NCBI GenBank assembly: GCA_006226265.1
Contig: SBHH01000069.1
Location: forward strand, 1 to 5,109
Direction: 5' to 3'
Origin: Alphaproteobacteria bacterium
Lineage (GTDB): Bacteria; Pseudomonadota; Alphaproteobacteria; Sneathiellales; Sneathiellaceae
Length of the DNA stretch: 5,109 nt
In this document: piece after piece, positions 1 to 5,109 of the stretch
Layout of the letters: the number at the start of each line of letters is the position of its first letter
Numbering within the stretch: the first letter of the stretch is position 1
Notes under the pieces: generated by a model
Databases searched by the model: none
What the model saw: only the letters and a program-made list of their open reading frames with translations
What the model was told of the DNA's origin: nothing
Position numbers and translations under genes: made by a program

Positions 1-954
1 TGAGGTCATCTGCAGGAAGGCATCCTCGAGATCCGGCTCCTCCGTCGTCAGATCGACAATGTCGAGACCGTCTTCGGTGATTGCCTTCAGGATGCGCGCC
101 ATTTCGGTTTCGCTCGGCCGGTAGGTGATGCTGAGGCGGCGGCCATGAGACAGTATGGGATTGAACGGTTTAAGGCTTTCCGGAACCTCCTCGATATCCT
201 TGTCGAGCACCAGGCAGACATTTTTCATGTCGAGCTTGCCAAGAAGGGTGGAGGTCGGCTCGCAGGCAACGACCTCCCCATGATTGATAATGGCTATGAT
301 ATCGCAGAGCTGCTCCGCCTCTTCCAGATAATGGGTGGTGAGGATGATGGTCGTGCCGTTTTCATTGAGCGCACGCACATAATTCCAGAGTTGCTGGCGG
401 AGCTCGATATCGACGCCGGCGGTCGGCTCGTCAAGGATCAGCACATCCGGCGCATGCACCATCGCTTTCGCAACCAGCAGGCGGCGGCGCATCCCGCCCG
501 ACAGGGTGCGGGCATAGACGTCGGCCTTATCCTCAAGTCCCATGGCTTTCAGGATTTCGTCTGTCCGCCGCATGGATTTCGGCACGCCGTAAAGTCCGGC
601 CTGAAACTCCATCACCTCGCGCGGGGTGAAGAAAGCATCAAGGTTGAGTTCCTGCGGGACCACGCCAACGGAGGCGCGGGCCGCACGCATGTCCTTGTCG
701 ATGTCATAGCCGCAGACCCGGACCGAGCCGGCGGTCTTGTTGACCAGCCCAGCAATGATATTGATCAGGGTCGATTTTCCAGCGCCGTTCGGGCCTAGCA
801 GCGCGAAGAAGGAGCCCCGCGGCACCTCAAGATTGATGCCTTTCAGCGCCACCTTGTCCGGCGTCGGTCCCTTGATCTTGTATGTTTTCTTGAGATCCCG
901 GACTTCCAGGGCGGCTTCCGCGGCATTGGTCATGCTGAATTCATTCTCTGGCAT
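1..954 (-). CDS. ABC-2 type transporter ATP-binding protein, YadG-like (3' end outside window)
   Basis: This is the cytoplasmic ATPase of an ABC-2 type exporter; it should hydrolyse ATP to drive a separate membrane permease, and the substrate cannot be told from sequence. I translated 318 codons on the minus strand with no stop before the window edge. Visible motifs are Walker A GPNGAGKST (residues 54-62, Lys60), Q-loop Gln101, signature LSGGM (151-155), Walker B VLILDEP (171-177, Asp175 and catalytic Glu176), D-loop GVD (180-182) and H-loop His208 in TTHYLEEAE. The stretches LDEPTAGVDIELR and GTTIILTTHYLEEAE are characteristic of the E. coli YadG group. The C-terminal DLEDAFLQMTS is the usual end of this family, so only a few residues are missing. 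The start is uncertain: ATG at 954 and the in-frame ATG at 933 (Met8) both lack a clear Shine-Dalgarno sequence, and Met8 gives a length closer to YadG. An in-frame ATG at 1017 would add an unconvincing 21-residue Gly/Arg-rich extension. A YadH-like permease probably follows to the left. Confidence 0.93.
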   Translation of the reverse strand, partial: MPENEFSMTNAAEAALEVRDLKKTYKIKGPTPDKVALKGINLEVPRGSFFALLGPNGAGKSTLINIIAGLVNKTAGSVRVCGYDIDKDMRAARASVGVVPQELNLDAFFTPREVMEFQAGLYGVPKSMRRTDEILKAMGLEDKADVYARTLSGGMRRRLLVAKAMVHAPDVLILDEPTAGVDIELRQQLWNYVRALNENGTTIILTTHYLEEAEQLCDIIAIINHGEVVACEPTSTLLGKLDMKNVCLVLDKDIEEVPESLKPFNPILSHGRRLSITYRPSETEMARILKAITEDGLDIVDLTTEEPDLEDAFLQMTS

Positions 955-1236
955 ATGGTGACAAAGTCGGTTTTCAGGCAGCCCGCCGCGCCCGCGAGCC
1001 CCGATGCCGTTACACATAGAGGCCGCGCGCGCCGGATGCAAGGCCTATGGTCAGCGCGGGGCGATCCGGGCGGTATGGGTCGATCCGTATAAATCGCGTT
1101 TTTGTGCATTTCTTGGTTGCGCCATTTTGGCCAAGCGATATCATCCGCAACATTGTGCAGCGATGGGCTGCGCGCTCAGGCGTGCAGCACGGGCGACGGG
1201 CATACGGGTTCCAGAAGAGAAAAGTGAGACAGGTTG
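955..1236. other. Divergent intergenic region between the ABC gene and the zinc-finger gene
   Basis: These 282 bases separate the minus-strand ABC gene from the plus-strand zinc-finger gene and must hold the promoters for both unless transcription enters from elsewhere. Besides the candidate minus-strand promoter at 1013-1041, I see TATAAA at 1088-1093, a five-of-six match to a -10 box on the plus strand but with no -35 at the right distance. There is also an imperfect inverted repeat, CTTGGTT (1112-1118) with GGCCAAG (1129-1135), forming five Watson-Crick pairs plus two G-U pairs around a 10-base loop. The heptamer CGATCCG occurs at 1062 and again at 1081. No tRNA, terminator or convincing coding sequence was found. 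Confidence 0.5.
1013..1041 (-). promoter_or_regulatory. Candidate sigma70-type promoter for the ABC gene
   Basis: Read on the minus strand, TTGCAT (1041-1036) is followed after exactly 17 bases by TATGTG (1018-1013). Each hexamer matches three of six bases of the TTGACA/TATAAT consensus, and the spacing is optimal. Transcription would begin near 1005, giving a leader of about 50 bases to the ATG at 954. The weak match makes this a candidate only. If it is right, the upstream ATG at 1017 lies within the -10 element and cannot be the start codon. Confidence 0.3.
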
Positions 1237-1416
1237 ATGCAAGCCATCGAGACCATTGAAGTTGAAAGCTCGAAAGTTGCCTGCGACGGCGGCAAGGGGC
1301 CGCTCGGTCATCCCCGGGTCTATCTCAACATGGGCGACAAGGGCCGTGTTGAGTGTCCCTATTGCGGCCGGGAATATGTTTTGAAAGCGGGCGCAAAGGC
1401 AGACGGCGGCCATTGA
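1237..1416 (+). CDS. Zinc-finger domain protein, CHCC type (NDUFS6-like)
   Basis: This 59-residue protein belongs to the zf-CHCC family, related to the C-terminal domain of mitochondrial complex I subunit NDUFS6. The expected zinc ligands are all present: Cys16, His25, Cys40 and Cys43, in the pattern C-x8-H-x14-C-x2-C. The flanking sequence GPLGHPRVYLNM and the knuckle VECPYCGREYVL are typical of bacterial members. In alphaproteobacteria such as Paracoccus, an NDUFS6 homologue is known as an accessory subunit of NADH:quinone oxidoreductase, so a role in complex I assembly or stability is the best inference; nothing in this window shows it directly. I place the start at the ATG at 1237. A TTG immediately before it (1234) is an in-frame alternative adding one residue. 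A weak purine-rich GACAGG lies at 1228-1233, rather close to either start. The stop is 28 bases before polA on the same strand, suggesting one transcript. Confidence 0.88.
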   Translation: MQAIETIEVESSKVACDGGKGPLGHPRVYLNMGDKGRVECPYCGREYVLKAGAKADGGH

Positions 1417-1444
1417 TCCACCGGCCGGTGATTGACAGGACAGC

Positions 1445-4315
1445 ATGAGCGAGAGAGACGTTACGGGCGATCCGGACCAGAAGCATCGTATCTATCTGGT
1501 CGATGGGTCGGGCTATATTTTCCGCGCCTATTTTGCGATGATTCGCGGGCGCGGGCCCATTACCCGCTCCGACGGCACGCCGACCGGCGCCGTCCTCGGC
1601 TTCTCCAATATGCTGTTCAAGCTGATTCAGGATACCCAGGCGGACGGACGGGTCAGCCATCTCGCCGTTATCTTCGATACCAGCCGGAAAACTTTCCGCT
1701 CTGAAATATATGAAGACTACAAGGCCAACCGCGACAGTCCGCCCGATGATCTGATCCCGCAGTTTCCGCTGGTGCGCGATGCCGTCCGCGCCTTCAACGT
1801 GCCTTCGATCGAGAAGGAGGGGTTCGAGGCTGACGATATCATCGCGACCTACGCCGCCCAGGCGCGGGCGAAGGGCATGGAATGCGTCATTGTCTCCTCC
1901 GACAAGGATCTGATGCAGCTTGTCGGCGGCGATGTGACAATGCTGGATCCGATGAAGAACAAGGAAATCGGCGTCGATGAGGTGATCGAGAAATTCGGCG
2001 TGAAACCCGACAGGGTCATCGATATCCAGTCGCTCGCGGGCGACAGCGTCGATAATGTGCCGGGGGTGCCCGGCATCGGCATCAAGACGGCGGCGCTTCT
2101 GATCAATGAATATGGCGATCTTGATACCCTGCTGGAGCGGGCCGAGGAAATCCCCCAGAAAGGCCGCCGCGAAAAGCTGATCGAGCATGCCGATATGGCG
2201 CGGATCAGCCGCGATCTCGTCACCCTGAAAGACGATGTCGATCTTGACATTGATGTCATGGACCTGACGGTGCAGATGCCCGAGGCCGCCGATCTGATGG
2301 CTTTCCTGAAAGAAAACGAGTTTCGCCAACTGACCGGCCGGGTGATGGAGTTTTTTGGGGAAGGCTTCCGGAAAGATGTGGCGGAACTTCCCGATGTCGG
2401 CGCGAAACCGGCAGAAGCGGCGGCGCTTGAAGAAACCACAAATATCGAGATCCACTACACCACCATGCTGGACCTTGAAAGCCTGCAGGGCTGGATACGG
2501 GAGGCGGAGCGGGTCGGCTATGTCGCGGTCGATACCGAAACCACCAGCCTCAACGCCATGCAGGCGTCTCTCGTCGGGGTCTCGCTCTCCATCCATCCGG
2601 GGCAGGCCTGCTATATCCCGCTCGGCCATGTTCATCCGAAGGCGCAGGAAGGTTTTGATTTCGATGGCGACAAGGATGCGGGCAGTAAAGACATGCCGGC
2701 CCAGCTCGACAAGGCGAAGGTTCTGAAACTTCTGAAACCCCTGCTGGAAGATCCGGGCGTTCTCAAAATCGGGCAGAATATCAAATATGACCGGATTATC
2801 CTCTCGAACGAGGGGATCACCGTCGATCCGATCGATGATACGATGCTGCTCTCCTATTGTCAGGATGCGGGGTTGCATGGCCATGGCATGGATGAATTGT
2901 CGCGCCTGCATCTCGATATCTCTCCCATCCCGTTCAAGGAGGTCGCGGGCACCGGCAAGTCACAGATCACCTTCGCCGAAGTGCTGATCGACAAGGCGAC
3001 CGAATATGCGGCGGAGGATGCGGATATCACGCTCCGCCTGCACCGGCTTTTGAAGCCGAAACTGGCGCAAGCCAAGGCCGTCAGCCTTTACGAGACGATT
3101 GAACGTCCGCTCGTCCCGGTGATCGCGGAGATGGAGCGGGCCGGGATCAAGGTCAACGCGGCCTTTTTGAGCGAGTTATCGGAGGATTTCGGCGACCGGA
3201 TGGATGGCCTCGTGAAGGAAATCCACGAACTTGCAGGGGAAGAGTTCAACGTCGGCTCGCCGAAACAGCTGGGGGAAATCCTGTTCGACAAGATGGATTT
3301 GCCGGGCGGCAAGAAGGGCAAGAACGGCGCCTATACGACCGATGTGAATGTGCTGGAAGGGCTTGCCGCTGACGGCGTGGAACTTGCGCAGAAGGTTCTC
3401 GACTGGCGCCAGCTTTCCAAGCTTAAAAGCACCTATACGGATGCGTTGCAGGCGCAGATCAATCCCGATACAGGCCGCATTCATACCTCCTTCTCGCTCG
3501 CGGCCGCCTCAACCGGGCGGCTCGCCTCGACCGAACCGAATTTGCAGAATATCCCGATCCGGACGGAGGAAGGGCGAAAGCTCCGTCAGGCGTTTATCGC
3601 CGAAAAAGCCCATAAGCTGATCAGCGCCGACTATTCGCAGATCGAACTTCGCCTGCTCGCCCATATCGCCGATATCACCTCGCTGAAGGACGCGTTCGAG
3701 CAGGGGATCGATATTCATGCGAAGACGGCCTCGCAGGTTTTCGATGTACCGCTTGATGGGATGGATCCGATGATGCGCCGCTCTGCCAAGGCGATCAATT
3801 TCGGCATCATTTACGGGATCAGCGCCTTCGGTCTCGCGCGCCAGCTCGGCGTTTCCCGAAGCGAGGCCCAGGGCTATATCGAGCAGTATTTCACCCAATA
3901 TCCCGGCATCCGCCATTATATGGAGGAGACGAAGAAATTCTGTCACGACCATGGCTATGTCGAGACCATCTTCGGCCGCCGGGTGCATCTGCCGGGGATC
4001 AATGACAAGAACGGCGCGCGGCGCGGCTTCTCCGAACGGGCGGCCATCAATGCGCCGATCCAGGGGTCGGCCGCCGATATCATCAAGCGGGCGATGACCC
4101 GTATTCCGAAGGCGCTCTCCGAAAAGAAGCTGAACGCGAAAATGCTGCTTCAGGTGCATGACGAACTGATTTTTGAGGCACCCGACAACGAAGCCGAAAA
4201 GACGGCGAAGGAAGTGGCCCGCGTCATGGAAGCTGCGGCCGCGCCCGCGGTCGAGATTTCCGTCCCCCTCACCGTCGATACCGGTATCGGCGAAAACTGG
4301 GGCGAAGCGCACTAG
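1445..4315 (+). CDS. polA: DNA polymerase I, with 5'-3' and 3'-5' exonuclease domains
   Basis: DNA polymerase I fills gaps left by Okazaki-primer removal and excision repair. The 956 residues (928 in E. coli) cover all three domains. The 5' nuclease (about 14-300) keeps its acidic metal ligands: Asp20, Asp78, Glu128, Asp130, Asp131, Asp153, Asp155, Asp200 and Asp203, followed by a helix-hairpin-helix GVPGIGIKTA (207-216). The proofreading domain (about 340-545) keeps Asp363 and Glu365 in DTET, Asp449 in IKYDR, and Tyr521 with Asp525 in YAAEDAD, so it should be active. The polymerase domain (about 565-956) has motif A with Asp729 in ADYSQIELR, Arg692 in TGR, the O-helix with Arg778, Lys782, Phe786 and Tyr790, and motif C with His905, Asp906 and Glu907 in VHDE. 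From motif A to the O-helix and motif C the numbering is E. coli plus 24. Phe at the position of E. coli Phe762 is the form that discriminates against dideoxynucleotides. The ATG at 1445 is preceded by AGGA at 1437-1440. No frameshift or missing catalytic residue was seen. Confidence 0.98.
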   Translation: MSERDVTGDPDQKHRIYLVDGSGYIFRAYFAMIRGRGPITRSDGTPTGAVLGFSNMLFKLIQDTQADGRVSHLAVIFDTSRKTFRSEIYEDYKANRDSPPDDLIPQFPLVRDAVRAFNVPSIEKEGFEADDIIATYAAQARAKGMECVIVSSDKDLMQLVGGDVTMLDPMKNKEIGVDEVIEKFGVKPDRVIDIQSLAGDSVDNVPGVPGIGIKTAALLINEYGDLDTLLERAEEIPQKGRREKLIEHADMARISRDLVTLKDDVDLDIDVMDLTVQMPEAADLMAFLKENEFRQLTGRVMEFFGEGFRKDVAELPDVGAKPAEAAALEETTNIEIHYTTMLDLESLQGWIREAERVGYVAVDTETTSLNAMQASLVGVSLSIHPGQACYIPLGHVHPKAQEGFDFDGDKDAGSKDMPAQLDKAKVLKLLKPLLEDPGVLKIGQNIKYDRIILSNEGITVDPIDDTMLLSYCQDAGLHGHGMDELSRLHLDISPIPFKEVAGTGKSQITFAEVLIDKATEYAAEDADITLRLHRLLKPKLAQAKAVSLYETIERPLVPVIAEMERAGIKVNAAFLSELSEDFGDRMDGLVKEIHELAGEEFNVGSPKQLGEILFDKMDLPGGKKGKNGAYTTDVNVLEGLAADGVELAQKVLDWRQLSKLKSTYTDALQAQINPDTGRIHTSFSLAAASTGRLASTEPNLQNIPIRTEEGRKLRQAFIAEKAHKLISADYSQIELRLLAHIADITSLKDAFEQGIDIHAKTASQVFDVPLDGMDPMMRRSAKAINFGIIYGISAFGLARQLGVSRSEAQGYIEQYFTQYPGIRHYMEETKKFCHDHGYVETIFGRRVHLPGINDKNGARRGFSERAAINAPIQGSAADIIKRAMTRIPKALSEKKLNAKMLLQVHDELIFEAPDNEAEKTAKEVARVMEAAAAPAVEISVPLTVDTGIGENWGEAH

Positions 4316-4337
4316 GTATCCGCGGTATCGGCAAGCC

Positions 4338-4366
4338 TTGCTCCGGTCGCCGATGCCCTCTAGGCT
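4338..4366 (+). promoter_or_regulatory. Candidate promoter for the MarC-family gene
   Basis: TTGCTC (4338-4343) is followed after exactly 17 bases by TAGGCT (4361-4366). Each hexamer matches only three of six consensus bases. The element lies wholly in the 84-base gap after polA, and transcription would begin about 25-30 bases before the marC start codon, which is a sensible geometry. I see no hairpin with a T-run in this gap that would terminate polA transcription, so read-through from polA remains equally possible. Confidence 0.25.
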
Positions 4367-4385
4367 GGGAATTCAGTTTGGGAAT

Positions 4386-4393
4386 AGGGGGAG
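4386..4393 (+). promoter_or_regulatory. Shine-Dalgarno sequence of the MarC-family gene
   Basis: The purine run AGGGGGAG ends six bases before the ATG at 4400. An in-frame TAG at 4385-4387 lies just upstream, so the ATG at 4400 is the first possible ATG of this frame, and the start is well fixed. Confidence 0.75.
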
Positions 4394-4399
4394 CGGCCT

Positions 4400-5029
4400 A
4401 TGACAGAAACCGCGTTCATTGCCTTCACGACCTTTTTTGCGACCATCGGCCCGCTCGACGTGGCGGCGATTTTTGCGGCGCTCACCCGCGACAACAGCAT
4501 TGCCGAGAGACGTCGTATGGCGGCCAAGGCCGTACTGATCGGCGGAGGTATCCTTCTTTTCTTTGCGGTTTTCGGAAAGGCGGTGCTGACAAGCTTCGGC
4601 ATCACCCTGCCCGCGATGCAGGCGTCCGGAGGTATCCTTCTTCTGCTGATCGCCATCGATATGGTTTTTGCGCGCGATTCCGGCGGAACTTCGACAACGG
4701 ATGCGGAGAATGCCGAGGCGAAGGCGCGAAAGGACGTCTCCGTCTTTCCGCTGGCGACCCCCTTGATAGCCGGACCCGGCGCCATTGGTGCCTCGGTTCT
4801 TCTGATGGCGGGCGCGCGGGGCGATTATGTAAATATGGTGATTGTGGTCGCCGTTCTTCTCGCCATGTTGCTTGCAACTTATCTTTTAATGCTGCTGGCG
4901 GGGCCGGTGCAGAAGCTCCTGGGGGTGACGGGTTTACATGTGATTTCCCGTATCGTCGGGGTGCTGCTTGCCGCTTTGGCCGTTCAGTTCATTTTCGACG
5001 GGGTTCGCGACAGTGGTCTGTTATCCTGA
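4400..5029 (+). CDS. MarC family integral membrane protein
   Basis: This 209-residue protein is an inner-membrane member of the MarC family, whose transport function is not established; the name comes from a former, now doubted, link to multiple antibiotic resistance in E. coli. I see six hydrophobic segments, roughly 5-27, 43-63, 70-91, 116-138, 144-166 and 180-200, with a hydrophilic loop rich in Asp, Glu and Lys at 92-112 between the third and fourth. Family signatures are GITLPAMQASGGILLLLIA (67-85), the re-entrant-like PLATPLIAGPGAIG (117-130), and ISRIVGVLLAALAVQFIFDG (182-201), which matches the E. coli MarC ending. The first signature, usually around an Asn-Pro or Asp-Pro pair, reads IGPLDVAAIF (16-25) here, an unusual variant. 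The start has a strong Shine-Dalgarno sequence. It lies 84 bases after polA on the same strand. No hairpin terminator is evident after the stop. Confidence 0.92.
   Translation: MTETAFIAFTTFFATIGPLDVAAIFAALTRDNSIAERRRMAAKAVLIGGGILLFFAVFGKAVLTSFGITLPAMQASGGILLLLIAIDMVFARDSGGTSTTDAENAEAKARKDVSVFPLATPLIAGPGAIGASVLLMAGARGDYVNMVIVVAVLLAMLLATYLLMLLAGPVQKLLGVTGLHVISRIVGVLLAALAVQFIFDGVRDSGLLS
4543..4642 (+). repeat. In-frame 16-base direct repeat inside the MarC-family gene
   Basis: CGGAGGTATCCTTCTT occurs exactly at 4543-4558 and again at 4627-4642, 84 bases (28 codons) apart and in the same frame. Both copies encode Gly-Gly-Ile-Leu-Leu, in the second and third membrane segments (residues 49-53 and 77-81). 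The identity includes all wobble positions. Confidence 0.85.
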
Positions 5030-5109
5030 AATTATGATTCGAAATCGCCTCAAATTAACCATATTCTCAAAAAAATTAACCATATCAATAGGATAATGCT
5101 GAAATTCGA
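5030..5109. other. AT-rich intergenic region at the right edge
   Basis: Only 22 of these 80 bases are G or C, a sharp fall from the GC-rich genes before it, as expected for a promoter region. It holds the paired TTAACCAT element, a GANTC site (GATTC, 5036-5040), a run of seven A at 5069-5075 and a GATAAT hexamer (5092-5097, five of six to TATAAT). An ATG at 5096 with AGGA only two bases before it could begin a reading frame, but the spacing is too short to call a gene. No T-run hairpin terminator for marC is visible. Confidence 0.6.
5052..5085 (+). promoter_or_regulatory. Tandem TTAACCAT element, candidate CtrA binding sites
   Basis: The 13-mer AAATTAACCATAT is present exactly twice, at 5052-5064 and 5073-5085, with a start-to-start distance of 21 bases, or two helical turns. 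Each contains TTAACCAT (5055-5062 and 5076-5083), the octamer described as a form of the CtrA cell-cycle regulator site in Caulobacter and relatives. The full TTAA-N7-TTAA form is not present. A possible -10 GATAAT follows at 5092-5097, which would put the second octamer in the spacer and the first just upstream of the -35 position. The target would be a gene to the right of the window. Confidence 0.5.

Noticed and set aside
145..798. A 217-codon plus-strand open frame at the left.
   Set aside because: It lies antisense to the ABC ATPase, whose Walker A, signature, Walker B and H-loop are all in order on the minus strand.
1004..1259. Two overlapping plus-strand open frames of 77 and 70 codons before the zinc-finger gene.
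   Set aside because: Neither resembles a known family, neither has a ribosome binding site I trust, and both run into the zinc-finger gene in another frame.
1325..2911. A 528-codon open frame on the minus strand, antisense to polA and the zinc-finger gene.
   Set aside because: The plus strand encodes a full polA with every catalytic motif. The antisense protein shows no recognisable domain and its length follows from GC-rich codon structure, where stop codons are rare in the opposite frame.
3509..4312. A 267-codon minus-strand open frame over the 3' part of polA.
   Set aside because: It is a shadow of the conserved polymerase domain, with no family motif of its own.
4282..4332. A 10-base direct repeat CGGTATCGGC at 4282 and 4323, flanking the polA stop.
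   Set aside because: It is short, one copy is within the conserved polA C-terminus, and its composition is common in this genome, so chance is the simplest explanation.
4331..4346. GCAAG and CTTGC after polA as a terminator stem.
   Set aside because: The arms are only one base apart, so a full stem cannot form, and no T-run follows.
4360..4785. A 141-codon minus-strand open frame over marC.
   Set aside because: marC on the plus strand has a strong ribosome binding site and clear family signatures; the antisense product is low-complexity Ala/Ser/Arg-rich sequence.
5096..5109. ATG at 5096 as the start of a gene running off the right edge.
   Set aside because: The AGGA before it is only two bases away and just 14 bases remain, too little to support a coding call; the same bases may instead be a -10 element.

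Overview
The window looks like ordinary chromosomal sequence from a free-living alphaproteobacterium; I cannot name the genus. The genes are GC-rich. DNA polymerase I has all three domains intact. A small zinc-finger protein resembles NDUFS6, the complex I accessory subunit that alphaproteobacteria share with mitochondria. Two exact copies of the CtrA-type octamer TTAACCAT lie at the right edge. No rRNA, tRNA, CRISPR array, insertion sequence or phage gene was seen.

Layout, left to right. (1) Positions 1-954, minus strand: the ATPase subunit of an ABC-2 type exporter of the YadG type. It is complete except for its last few residues, which lie left of the window; its permease is probably further left. 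(2) Positions 955-1236: a divergent intergenic region of about 280 bases, with one candidate promoter facing the ABC gene. (3) Positions 1237-1416, plus strand: a 59-residue CHCC zinc-finger protein. (4) Positions 1445-4315, plus strand: polA, 956 codons, beginning 28 bases after the zinc-finger gene and probably transcribed with it. (5) Positions 4316-4399: a short gap with a weak candidate promoter and a strong Shine-Dalgarno sequence. (6) Positions 4400-5029, plus strand: a MarC-family membrane protein. (7) Positions 5030-5109: AT-rich intergenic DNA (22 of 80 bases are G or C) with a 13-base direct repeat at a 21-base period, each copy containing TTAACCAT.

The genes do not form one pathway. 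The ABC gene is transcribed away from the rest. The zinc-finger gene and polA may share a message but have no obvious shared function. marC may be read from its own promoter or by read-through from polA. The most interesting signal is the paired TTAACCAT element at the right edge, which suggests cell-cycle (CtrA) control of whatever lies to the right. I found no evidence for a previously undescribed system here.
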